The notes under the pieces: model-generated | Seen by the model: the letters and a program-made list of their open reading frames with translations, nothing else | What the model was told of the DNA's origin: nothing | Databases searched by the model: none | Assembly: GCA_039545275.1 (NCBI GenBank) | Contig: BCHS01000002.1 | Location: 372,001-436,000, forward strand | Source of the DNA: Pseudomicrostroma phylloplanum | Taxonomy: Eukaryota > Basidiomycota > Exobasidiomycetes > Microstromatales | Direction of reading: 5' to 3' | DNA: 64,000 nucleotides | Part shown: piece after piece, positions 11,441 through 21,487 of the stretch | Layout: each line of letters opens with the position of its first letter | Position numbering within the stretch: position 1 is the first letter of the stretch | Translations under genes and position numbers: made by a program

Positions 11441-12788
11441 CGAATGGTCTATGGTATGTTTGTTGGGAGAGAGGAGTGGACGAGGGAGGTGTAGACGAGT
11501 GTGGAAATCGCTTCTTCAAGGGGAAGAGGAACCTGTGACCGGGCCGAGGAGTACGCTTTGTTCTACAGGCGCGGCGGGCGTAAGTAGTGGCTCAGGGACT
11601 AAATAGCCACCTCGCTGTTCCTCATTCAGGAACCAACGAACGTCACAACCCCCTCGGACCTCGCCACACCGCCTTCAGGACTTGACTTGGGCCGACATTC
11701 GGTGAGCAAATCGTCGGCAATGCGTTGTGCATCGCACTCCTCAATTCGACACCAGGATCGAGAGCAGGAGCACGGCAAGGCAGCAGAAAAGAGCCCCGAG
11801 CACATCCCTCGGCAGAGCTTACTTGGTAGTTGCTGACTGGACGAGCAGCAGGGTAGATGACAGCCTCGGCAGAGCTCACTTAGTAATCCAGAGTCGATGG
11901 CACAGGGATGACCTTATTAACGGCACGACTGTCATTGGTGTCCCGCCTATCGCCTCTTGGTTGGGATATTCTTGGAAGCTCCGCCCCGTCCCGATGTACG
12001 GAGAAGCCTGCCATCTGCCCCTTGTCCTTTCCAAGCGGGCGCCGATTTGATTTGAAATTAGCCCAGGGGCGCATGGCTTTTTGAAATTGCAACTGGATTC
12101 GCAGGCCGGACAATCGGCGCGGGGTAGCCTGGCTGTGCCTGCCGCCGCTCCAACCCCGCGTCCGCTCATGGCGCCTCCGCAAAGGAACAGGGTCGCAAGC
12201 AAGATCATAGCGAAGCACGATGGGGGGGACGGAGAGAGAGGCAAAGAGCGGTGCGACTAGCCGATCAACGTCATGCAGACAGCGGCTGACAGCCACGATC
12301 AAGGAAGCCCTCTGCAAGGGTCCTGCAAAGCCGTCAATGCCCCGAGGTTGTCTGAAGAGTGCGCACACGCTTACTGCCAGGACGCTCCGCTCCCTCGGTA
12401 GAGTCCTTCCAGCGAGGATGGCCTACCGTCGCTCCAGAATTTCAAATAGGCAGAGAGTGGGAGGCTCTCATCGGGGTACAGTGGACCGTCGGCAAGAATC
12501 CTTGACCACCCTTGGCTCGCCTCGTACAACAAGAAGCTCAGGATATTTCGAATGGCAGCGGTAAAGCACATAGACGAGGATGTCATAATCGTCACTTTAG
12601 GCCGAACTCGCGGAAAGAGCATTACGTCGTGGGAAGTGTATGCATTGCGAGCGGAAACTGTGAAAGAAGGATGTGCTCGAGAGGCGGATGCCGGTGACGA
12701 TGGGTAAAAGGAATGCGCACTATGCAAAGCAAAAGGGTCTACAAGTCGACGCCGCTGTGGAAGCGGGCGAGGAGGCTGTCACGCCAAT
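11441..12788. other. Intergenic upstream of the DOMON gene
   Basis: About 1.35 kb. Minus-strand frames at 11876-12244 (starts with a signal-like hydrophobic run, then several Cys) and 12371-12727 (118 codons) are the only ones with some protein character. Neither is recognised and no splicing links them convincingly. I do not call a gene here. Confidence 0.4.
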
Positions 12789-15700
12789 CTAGAAGCCTAG
12801 TCCACCCTTGCTCGTCTTGATAGTAGCGCCAATGGGATCCGCCATTCCACCGCTGGCGCCCACACCAGAGCCCTCTGCCCAGCCCATCATCGTGAGGAGC
12901 CTGTGACCGACATTGTCCGCTCCAATCCTATCTGCTCCCCATCCGACGGCCGAGCCATCGATGTTTGAAGGAGCACTTCCGCCCATCTTTCCAAGCCCAC
13001 CACTGCCACCACCGGCAGACTTGCCACTCTTTGCAGACTTGCCCTTCTTGAGACTATTGCCTCCGAAGGACGCCTCTCCACGGCCGGAGAGGATGGACCG
13101 CACTTTGCGGGTGTCGACGTTGACACCGCTGCGCGAATTCTTGATGAGCGTGGTGAACCTCGACCTGCCGGCGCCGCGAGACTTGGACACAAGGGAGTAG
13201 GCGCTGGCGAGCATGTGCACCTGGGCTCGAGCGCGCTTGTCCATGGGCGGCAGAGAAAGCGTCGTGTGCCCCGCATCGTCTAGGAAGCGGTGGATCTGAG
13301 CATCGAGCTCAACGAGGTTGCCCGCCTTGCGGTCCATAAGGCCCGCGCCGCCGGAGCACTCCTCGTCCCAGCCAGCTGGATCGTCTTCAGTCCGGGCAGC
13401 ACGTCGCGCAGCGCGAGCAGCCTTCTTGGCCATCTTCTTTGTCCCCTTCTTGTGGGTATTCAGATATGGCGTCTGAGCTGCGAGCTTGCGCTCCTCGGCT
13501 CGCTTCCTCTTGTTGTCGGCCTTGGTAGCTCGGTCCTTCTCCCACTGCTTCTGCAGCTCCTCGGCCCAGATATCGTCGCCCTTGAACTTCTTCGCCTTGC
13601 CCTTTTTGGCAGGCGAGAGACCCATGAGCTCATCGTCATCTAGGTCATCGCCGAAATCGCCATTCTCGATGGCCTTGAAGAGGCGATTGCGGGCTTTGCG
13701 GTCGCTGCCGGTGAGAATGTGATGATTGGCCTGGGCGTACTGCTCGAGTTTGTTGATGAAGGCCTCGTCTTCGGCAGCCCAGCTGAAGTTTCGATCGAAG
13801 ATACGATCTTCCTCCTCGTCATCAGAGTCGGCGTCTTCATCATCATCTTCGTCGTCGTCCTCGCTATCGTAGGTGCCATCTCCATCATTGTCGCTACTGC
13901 CTTCGTCGTCAGACTCGCCGATCTCTTGCTGCTCCGCAAGCTCTAGGACCTCGTCCAGCTCAGCGTCTTCACCCTCGTCGCTGTCATCATCGTCTCCCTC
14001 CTCTTGTTCACTGCTATCATCGTCATCCACGACTGCGACGGTAATGTCGGTGATCTTGCTATCTTCAGGATCGTTCCCTTCTTCACCGTCGCTCTCTGTC
14101 ATCCACTCCTCTTCCTCCATGAGCTTCGTCTCGTCTTCGATGTCGCCCAATGTCATCGGACGACCTCCGCCGCCGTTGGGGTCCATGCCGCGCATGAAGT
14201 TAAGCATAGCATCCATGTCGTCTTCAGCAGCATCGTCCCCTTCCTCCTCATCTGAGTCAGGACGTTGCTTGAGAGCATTTTCCATATAGTCGGCAAGGAT
14301 CGCCTCTTCCTCCATCTGCTTCCTTGTCAGCTTCTTACGGCCATTCTGATAGGTACTTGGACCTTTGATAAAGATGGAAGAGTAGGAGCCGGTAGGATCT
14401 TGGTCACGTCCTCTGCCAGCGTTGCTCTGATGCATACTCATCCTCAAGGCATCTTGAAGCATTCGCTCCTCCTCCACGCGAGTCTTGGGGGCATGGGGCG
14501 CCGCGCTGAGTGACAGCTCTCTCAGCTGGAACTCGGCTGGATCGATATCGCCGCTCTTTCGGTCCTTGTGAAGATCAGGTGGACCGTCGCTTCCCCACTC
14601 GAGATCAGAGTCTCCCATGCGAGGTTCGCGCGGCTGTTGCTTGTTGGGCAACACAATAGCCCCATCGTCTCCGCCCACGACTTGATGCTGACCGGACTTG
14701 CGAGCCTTCTGTCGAGCCTTCTTGGCTGCGATGCGACTCTTGCGACCGGTAGCTTTCTTGGAGAGTCTGTCGTGAGACCGTGTGTCCACAGCAAGGCCTA
14801 CGAATTCGTCCTCTGACGACTCAGCCATGACATTGGAGTAGGAGGTCTCGCCTTCCTGCAACTCAACGCCGTCTTCATTGCTTGGGTCTTCAGATCCTGG
14901 AGGAGGCCTCTCGCCGAGCACGAACGCGCTTGTTGAAGGGGCAGTGCGGGAAGCCTCCTTTTTCGCACCATCTGCGGACAGGTCATCACCCGTAAAGTCA
15001 AAGACGAAGGGATCCTGGGGTGCGGAGGTGGTAATTTCGGGCTGCTCCACCGAGCCCTGAGCTCCAGAAGCAGCGATGATAGCATCGAGCTGTCGCTCTT
15101 CCTCAGAATCAGATTGAGCCTGGAGATTGGCTCTTGTCTCTTGTACTACACTAGTGGCAGACTTTGCGGCCTGAGGGATCAGAATCATGTCCTCGTCGCC
15201 ACTATCGTCTGAGGACGGCGGAGATGAGCTTGGAGCCGAGGGAGCTGCTGATAGTGGAATTGCCTCTTCTACTTCCTCCATATCGCTGCCGCCCATACCC
15301 GTCGTGACTTCGCTTGCGCTTGCAGGTGTGATCTGAAGCCCTTGGAGATCATCAAGAGCCCCTCGGCCTGGTGGGACGTCCTCCTCGGACATCTTGAAGG
15401 CCTTTGGCTGGAAGTGAGAGTCTGGGAGATGCGAGTCCTCGTCAACATCCAGCTCTCTCGAGCCAGGGAAGGCTTGCAGTAGCGCAGCGATCTGATCCTG
15501 CTCTTCATCTGACGACTGCTGCTGGACTGAGCGGCTCTGATCGGCATCTACAGAGTCCGAAGCGGCTGGCTTGCCTTTGCTGAAGCCCAATCCAGCTCCA
15601 GATGGTCGAGCATTGAGCACATCGTATCTCTGCTGGCTTCCTTCACCCTTTTGCTCGGCATCAGCCCCCTCCTCCTCGACAAGCTCGCCAGACTCGTCCT

Positions 15701-16385
15701 TCCCAGTCCACTTGCCATTCTTCCACTCTCCAGTTGCCTTGACGAATTCGACGGGCTGAAAGTGGGCATTCCTTTGAGCAGGGTCGCCAGAGCGGAAAGA
15801 CTGCCTCAGCCCGCTACCTCGGGACTTGCTGCCGACCATGCCTGCTAGGTACTTGTCATCTCCATGCAGCTCAGAAGGTCTGATAGGTCCCAATCCAGTG
15901 CCTCTACCGGTGTGGAAAGCGGGGTATTGGGGCTCCTTGACGTATCTCCCCTTCTGGAACGGGGAGCGCTCGAAGCTGCCACCAGGGGGACCTCCAGAAG
16001 CTGCCCGGTTGTAGGGACGAGGAGAGTCTCGAGGTGTATTGTTGGCGGACGTGGAGCTGCTGCCAGGTGGATAGGACGAGTGGCTTTCGCCTTCGCTAAG
16101 TCCAGCCGCGGCCCTCAGTTTGCTTCTACCACTGTGGAGATTGGCATAGTCGAAGCCCACAGAGTTCGAGCCTCCTCTTGCGGGCGAGGCGTTGCCGAAG
16201 GCTCTGGCGTAGTATGTCGCCGGGTCTTCGTTTCCTCCTCCTCCTCCTCCTCCTCCGAGGACGTTGCCGCTACCAGAAAAGGGCGTGAAGCGAGAGGATG
16301 AAGATGACGATCCAGAGGTGCTTCCACCCCTCCCGCCTCTGCCGCCTCGACCTCCACGTCCACCCCTTCCTCCTCTGCCTGACAT
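12789..16385 (-). CDS. SQS1: SQS1/PFA1, R3H and G-patch protein
   Basis: One uninterrupted frame of 1198 residues. Sqs1 (Pfa1) is the fungal G-patch cofactor that stimulates the DEAH helicase Prp43 in ribosome biogenesis and spliceosome disassembly. The order here is: an N-terminal run of seven RGG/GRGG units (residues 1-21) typical of RNA binding; a long acidic, Ser-rich disordered middle with dense Asp/Glu blocks around residues 700-850; a basic Lys/Arg/Ala-rich segment near 970-1000; an R3H-like region at about 1030-1090 (MDKRARAQVHMLASAYSL); and a C-terminal G-patch (about 1155-1198) with the glycine pattern MGWAEGSGVGASGGMADPI and the final GGLGF. Yeast Sqs1 has 767 residues and the same domain order; the extra length is in the disordered middle. 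No intron signal interrupts the frame. Confidence 0.88.
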   Translation of the reverse strand: MSGRGGRGGRGGRGGRGGRGGSTSGSSSSSSRFTPFSGSGNVLGGGGGGGGNEDPATYYARAFGNASPARGGSNSVGFDYANLHSGRSKLRAAAGLSEGESHSSYPPGSSSTSANNTPRDSPRPYNRAASGGPPGGSFERSPFQKGRYVKEPQYPAFHTGRGTGLGPIRPSELHGDDKYLAGMVGSKSRGSGLRQSFRSGDPAQRNAHFQPVEFVKATGEWKNGKWTGKDESGELVEEEGADAEQKGEGSQQRYDVLNARPSGAGLGFSKGKPAASDSVDADQSRSVQQQSSDEEQDQIAALLQAFPGSRELDVDEDSHLPDSHFQPKAFKMSEEDVPPGRGALDDLQGLQITPASASEVTTGMGGSDMEEVEEAIPLSAAPSAPSSSPPSSDDSGDEDMILIPQAAKSATSVVQETRANLQAQSDSEEERQLDAIIAASGAQGSVEQPEITTSAPQDPFVFDFTGDDLSADGAKKEASRTAPSTSAFVLGERPPPGSEDPSNEDGVELQEGETSYSNVMAESSEDEFVGLAVDTRSHDRLSKKATGRKSRIAAKKARQKARKSGQHQVVGGDDGAIVLPNKQQPREPRMGDSDLEWGSDGPPDLHKDRKSGDIDPAEFQLRELSLSAAPHAPKTRVEEERMLQDALRMSMHQSNAGRGRDQDPTGSYSSIFIKGPSTYQNGRKKLTRKQMEEEAILADYMENALKQRPDSDEEEGDDAAEDDMDAMLNFMRGMDPNGGGGRPMTLGDIEDETKLMEEEEWMTESDGEEGNDPEDSKITDITVAVVDDDDSSEQEEGDDDDSDEGEDAELDEVLELAEQQEIGESDDEGSSDNDGDGTYDSEDDDEDDDEDADSDDEEEDRIFDRNFSWAAEDEAFINKLEQYAQANHHILTGSDRKARNRLFKAIENGDFGDDLDDDELMGLSPAKKGKAKKFKGDDIWAEELQKQWEKDRATKADNKRKRAEERKLAAQTPYLNTHKKGTKKMAKKAARAARRAARTEDDPAGWDEECSGGAGLMDRKAGNLVELDAQIHRFLDDAGHTTLSLPPMDKRARAQVHMLASAYSLVSKSRGAGRSRFTTLIKNSRSGVNVDTRKVRSILSGRGEASFGGNSLKKGKSAKSGKSAGGGSGGLGKMGGSAPSNIDGSAVGWGADRIGADNVGHRLLTMMGWAEGSGVGASGGMADPIGATIKTSKGGLGF

Positions 16386-17239
16386 GGAAGTATAAGGCTG
16401 TTACCTGCTCGCAATGGCGTTGTAAAGCGAATGGACGAGACGTCTAAGGTCTATGTGAGCTTTCGTACGCTTGAGCTGTTGGGGGAAGACTACAATGTCC
16501 TTTCAAAGAGAGGCTAGTGGTGGAAGAAGTGGAAGCGGAGAGATATAGCTCGCCACTTGGCTCTTGCTCCTTGCTTCCTTCCGTCGTGCGTCTCTGCGTG
16601 TCAAGTCAGCCTGCAGCTCTCCACGCACGCTTTGGCCCGCGCTTCCCGCTCCACTCTTCGCCCCTCGGAGCGTTCAACGCCTTCAAGGGGAGCAGCCTTG
16701 CTGCAAAGCCGACTCAGAATCGCCCCACCAGAAAGCAGGGACTACTACGGCAGTACTGAGGAGTGTATTTCAGACGGATCAGACTGGATATGCGAGCGCG
16801 AAAAACAGTAGTAATAGAACATGACTCTCCACACGACCGGAGTCGAAGAGGGGGAGGGACTGCAAACGAAAAGTGGGACAGAACGAGACGAGGAGGCGGG
16901 ACAGAGGCATATAAGAGGAAGATGATCGAGGTACGGGAGTGGTTAGGAAAGGGAACCAGGCAGGAAAGGGGACGTCGCCCCCCATTCTGCCTGTGCACCC
17001 CCGCCGCCCATTCCTTGCCTGCAATCTCGACGGTTGTAAAAAAGAGGGTATCATCGGGAAAACCGGACCGAGCGAGCCTTCACTCTTGCCCATCCCACTG
17101 GGGGCCCTTGCTGACCTTCTCTCGACCCGTGGTCCCTACGACTCCTTTTCTGTGGAAAAGACATCTGCATCTATGATCGATAGAATTTGGCTAGTCGGGT
17201 GCTTGACGGTTGCGAGTCCGGAGCAGAATGTCCTCTTCT
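16386..17239. other. Intergenic upstream of SQS1
   Basis: Promoter side of SQS1 and 3' flank of the SUR7-type gene. Several overlapping frames, none conserved. No RNA gene seen. Confidence 0.5.
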
Positions 17240-18517
17240 TTAGTACTTGGAGCGACCAACACAGCATGCGAGCAGCAGAGGCACAATGGCCACCGACACG
17301 GCAGCAAAGGCACCCCACATCATCCACAGACCGTTTCCGTACCTGATGGTGATCTCTACACCGGTGGGAACGGCATCCCGAGTCTTGACCAGGATGGCAG
17401 TCCAGATGGCTGCAGCAACTGCCAGACAGCCAGCGGCTCCCAGGCACTCGAGGGCGGCAAAGGCAAAGCAGAATCGGTGGGCGAGGAAACCAGTCAGGAA
17501 GGCCAGACCGGTCAGGATGGTTCCGACCAGGAGGATGACGTTTGCGACGCGCGAGAGAAGAGCCAGGCGGTCATTGTCGGTGACGTAGCCACTGGGGAAG
17601 ACGGCGGCAATCTCTGAGCTGAAGGTGGGTGAGGCATCGGCTTCCAGGGTTGCAAGCGGCTCCCATCGGTATCCGATGTAAGAGTCACTGCAGCCACGAG
17701 GGAAGTTGACTCCCTCTCCGCCACATTGCCTGTAGGGACCCCAGTAGTACTGGAGCTTGAGACCCTCACCGGAACCGGATGCTACAGACTGGTCGGCTGC
17801 AAAGAGAGGAGTGGTGGAGGTCGTCGTGTTGGACAGCGATGTGCCCAGGCTTCGGGCGTCGATGCTGGTGATGTAGATGTTCCGCGATACGACGTTGCCC
17901 GTGAGTTGGCCCATGTTGACCAGGACTGTAAGGGCCGTAGCGGCAAAGAGCAGAAGCTCACCTGTTATGAAAAGAGAGCACTGGTCAGCTTCCGATCGGG
18001 ACGAGGCAATATGATGGACCATGACGAGCCTGCTCCAGTGGCTGAACAAGGAGATGGAGCTCTACGAAGAGATATTTCTCCAGGGGCGGGCCGAAAGGCC
18101 TCGCAGCAAGTCCCACGCGTATCCCCTCCCTGCTCGGTTGGCTCCCCTATCGCTCTACCTCGGGCGCTCGGCGCTGTGGACGCGCTCTTCAGGGGGAGAC
18201 ACCTGTGAGATGAACTCCTCTCGCAGATCGTGTGCTTTGCATCCGCCGTTCCTCGAATCTGCATATCAAGCGGATAAGAAAATCCGGCTTCTGCGAAGGG
18301 GTGGAAATTGCCATCCACTTCTCCCCTTCCCGCGATCTGCGCCAAGTATGGCAGTAGTGCCATCCACGATCTACGACGCGCCTCTGTACCGACGCGAGGC
18401 CCAGCGGGCCGCTTTCGTCTCGCCCAGCCTCTTCTGAGCATCACGCTGCTCTTCTCGCACTCCAGACCGCGACTGCTGCTACTCACCGAAACCGGCAAAG
18501 AGGAATCCCAAGACCAT
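17240..18517 (-). CDS. SUR7/PalI family four-span membrane protein
   Basis: Two exons, 18487-18517 (31 nt) and 17240-17961, give 250 residues; the join turns two half-helices into one transmembrane segment (MVLGFLFAGFG followed by ELLLFAATALTVLVNM). The layout is typical of SUR7/PalI (Rim9, Pun1) proteins: one N-terminal span, an extracellular loop of about 110 residues with Ser/Thr and Cys (YRQCGGEGVNFPRGCSDSY), then three closely spaced spans from about residue 150, and a very short cytosolic tail (CCVGRSKY). Family members sit in plasma-membrane eisosomes or act in ambient-pH and wall-stress sensing. The exact subfamily is not clear from sequence alone. The 525-nt first intron is the longest I accept in this window and may hide a further small exon. 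Confidence 0.72.
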
Positions 18518-19763
18518 TTCTGCTGATCAATATTCAGTAGTCAAGTGTGTAGTTTGTTTTCTTGAGGAAGAGGGGGAGAGGAAGGGCGGTGAGGGCTCCT
18601 TGAAATGAGGACGAGTGAAGGACGACGATAGGTATGGAGGAAAGGAAAGGGAGTAATCGGGCGCGAAAAGATGGAGTAGAAAGTGATATACGCTTGCGGG
18701 GCGGGAGAAAGAGGTAGAGAGGTAGCGGGCGGGAGGGAGCAAGAGAGGTGCGGTGCGGTGCGGTGCGGTGACGAAAGAGGGACCGGGCCGAGAGTCAGAG
18801 GAGAGAAGGGTGAGGTCATTTTCTGGGCACACCGGGGCACACACACGCAGCGGGGCCTCGAATGATGGTCGTCCACCGCACGCATGACGGACGATGGGAC
18901 GGGCGGACATCCGAGGGAGAGCACTATGGCTCTGCCGATGCCCGTCCAACCTCGTGGCAGTGCCAGGCGAGGGTAAGTGGACGTGTGTTGCCGTAGAGTG
19001 ACAGTGGTGAGATGCCCGCCTCTGTTTTCCTCCGACGCGAGCCGTGTTGGCGCAATGACGAATGCAGCACACATCTTACGCTGGTCCTCTGCCATCCCAC
19101 GCGGGCCTTCTGCCTCACCAGCACTAGCCCACGAGCTGTACCCATCAGCAAAGCCACGCACAGAAGCCTTCTTGGCATCCTCACTCCGATCCACTCGACC
19201 CCCACATCCGGCCCAGACTCTGAAGCAGATGCAGACGCAGACGCAGACGTAGACAGCAAAGGATAGCCACTCAACTTCCAAGTGACAGATCGCGCCTTCT
19301 CTCCTGCTCCCGCCACGGCAGATTAGAGCGCGCAGGGCAGCTGGGCAACGGCCGCCCGCCGTCCGTCGGCAGAGGAAACAGACGGTAGAATCGTGACATA
19401 TCACTCTGCCACTTCGCTAAATGAAGGGCGCAGCGACGCAGCGGCGTAGCGGCATAAACGCCGTGCTTCTCGGGCTTCGGTATCGTACAACATTGCCGAA
19501 AATTAAGCTTGCATTCCAGCAACTTCACTTCATTCGTGAAGGTGAGGCGAGGTATTTTAAAAGTGGCCGCATGACAAATTGTTCGTCAAGAGCTGACGAT
19601 GTTTTGGTGACCGTGAACACAGGTGTATACAGTGTTGAGGCTACAAACATGCGCGTCACGATTGCGATCGCTAGCAGCCAGAATTGACCGGATACCAATG
19701 TACGACTCTATGCTCTTTTACTTTTCCGGCTGATTGTGTTTCTTTGCGCACTCGTCCGGGTGT
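18518..19763. other. Intergenic, repeat-rich
   Basis: Upstream of the SUR7-type gene. It contains purine-rich stretches, a GGTGC pentanucleotide repeat at 18747-18770 and a GACGCA-type run near 19228-19253. A 287-codon minus-strand frame across 18541-19404 is low in complexity and is not called. Confidence 0.5.
18747..18770. repeat. GGTGC pentanucleotide microsatellite
   Basis: Almost five perfect tandem copies of GGTGC in intergenic DNA. Confidence 0.9.
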
Positions 19764-21223
19764 TCAGTTCTTCTTAGCACCCTGTACGGCAGCAGCCTCC
19801 CTCCAAGCCCTTCTGGCCAACCAGCCCTCCTCCTCCTCGGAGCCGCTCCACCACAGCGCAGCCGCCATGCCAGGGCCACAAAGGATCCCGGCCACAATGG
19901 GTTGCCATGTGCCCCTCTCCAAGAGTGGGTTACCAGCGGGTGCAAGCGTGATGGCCTTCTGACAGTCCAGAGACAAGCGAGACCGTGGTTGGCCAGTGAG
20001 GGGATGGGTCGGGGCAAAAGAGCGGACGGTCATACGCTCGATCCGGATGGCGAGGGCGATGTACACCACGGTAGCGATGTAGTCAGCGAAAAGGTAAAGG
20101 GGGATGCCTTCGAATCGGAGAGTCCCTTCGTGCCAAGCCCTGGAACATAGTAATGCCATCGCAGTCAGATCAGCACGTTATCTCTCTTTTCGCTCGAATG
20201 TTACCCCGAGACTCATTCTACTCACCAGCCGAGCCTGACCAGTCCAAACCAGTAAGCTGCCATCGAGCCGAGGGCTGCTTTTCTGTAGTAGCTCCACTTT
20301 CGCTCAAATGCGTAGCTGACCTGCTCGGCCGAGTACTCGAGCAAGGCAGTCCGCCCTTCTCGCTCATCCTTTGTAGTCTTGACGCCCACGGTCGCCAACA
20401 GCAGGGTGATGGCTAGCAAAGCGGGATAAGCTAGCAGAGCCACCGACGCCAATGTCCACTTCGCGCTGGAGCTGTCGAAGGACCCGACTACGAACAAGAG
20501 CGAGGTGATGGTCAACAAGAAGAAGTTGGTCCAGTAGACGGAGCCAGCGGGGGTAGGCACCACCGTCACGCTGTCTGTAGACCTCTTCATCTGCTGGTAG
20601 TATCCCAGAGCATGGAATAGGGTGCCTACACTGACGAGGGCAAAGCCAAAGCCAGCAACGAGATGGACGAGAAGGACGGCCAAGGGACCCAGGAAGAGGG
20701 AGCGAGTGTTGGGAGATGAGGCGAGGTAACATTGCCGCATGAGGATCGGCAGCAGCGAGGAGAAGATGAGAGCTCCGCCCTGCACAAGTGGAAGGTGATA
20801 GTATAGCATGTCAGGTTCAGTGACGTTGCAACCCATCCGTCGTCCAGTCTGATCGACTCACCGCAATAGAGGCTCGGTCAGCTACGAGCTGCTTAGAAAA
20901 GGGCAGCAGCACGCACAGAGCATCATCGATCAGAGGCACCGCGCCGCGAGTGATGTCCGTTGGGAGCTGCTTTCTGGCTGGTACTGTACAGCCAGAGCTC
21001 ATAGAGGAAGAGAAGAAGGCTTGCTACAGCGACCGTGCGCGTAGGGTACAATGGAGAGGATGTCAGCGCGAAGGTACCAATGGTACGCTGCGCACGTGCA
21101 CATGCTCACCTGAGAAGGGGTAAAAAAGGCTACATAGCCCAGTGCCGCTGCCGACGCGAAGCCGATGAGAGGCAATACGGCGAGCTTCAGCACTGAAGCA
21201 GGCTGAGGAGAGGGCGACGACAT
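19764..21223 (-). CDS. Unrecognised multi-pass membrane protein
   Basis: Four exons (21110-21223, 20862-21023, 20226-20779, 19764-20139), all with good GTGAGT/GTGAGC donors and AG acceptors, give 401 residues in one frame. I do not recognise the family. About seven or eight hydrophobic segments are visible: residues 12-34 (LAVLPLIGFASAAALGYVAFF), a weaker one near 65-85, then clear spans in exon 3 (LFLGPLAVLLVHLVAGFGFALVS, NFFLLTITSLLFVVG, LASVALLAYPALLAITLLL), and in exon 4 (LFADYIATVVYIALAI and WQPIVAGILCGPGMAAALWW). A conserved-looking Tyr/Trp-rich linker (FERKWSYYRKAALGSM) precedes the last intron. The C-terminus is short and cytosolic, with an acidic patch (SEEEEGW). There is no signal peptide. 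The start at 21223 is chosen because it opens a normal membrane anchor; an ATG 25 codons upstream also exists. It shares a 264-bp promoter with the DnaJ gene. Confidence 0.6.
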
Positions 21224-21487
21224 TGCGAGCCCAAGGATGAGAAGGAAGGTACGATGGTTGGAAAGAAGGTGTACCAACAAGGCCGTCGGGTGTGACACGA
21301 GCGAGGCGCGGCGGCTCGGCTTGTCAGTCGCTCCCTCAGTCCTTCCGAAGGCCGGGCTTGCTCCACTCGGCCAATCTGCCGCGGCTCAACTTTTTCTGAG
21401 CGAATTACGGGAATGAAGTGGATCAGACTCCTCTTCCGAGCTTCATCGTACGACATCTCTGTCCTTTCACCCTTGACCTCGACGACA
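21224..21487. promoter_or_regulatory. Bidirectional promoter, membrane protein / DnaJ
   Basis: 264 bp separate two start codons facing away from each other, so both promoters must share this interval. No specific factor site is called. Confidence 0.5.

Noticed and set aside
11876..12727. Two minus-strand frames, one with a signal-like start
   Set aside because: No splice model links them, no family is recognised and neither has a convincing end-to-end protein; noted only in the intergenic entry.
10074..18517. A functional cluster linking the DOMON-b561 protein and the SUR7-type protein
   Set aside because: They are separated by the SQS1 gene and have no shared pathway; simple neighbourhood is not evidence in this type of genome.
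18541..19404. A 287-codon frame on the minus strand
   Set aside because: It has runs of simple sequence (Cys-Val repeats from a CA-type repeat, Ser/Pro/Leu strings), overlaps competing frames of similar length and resembles no known protein.
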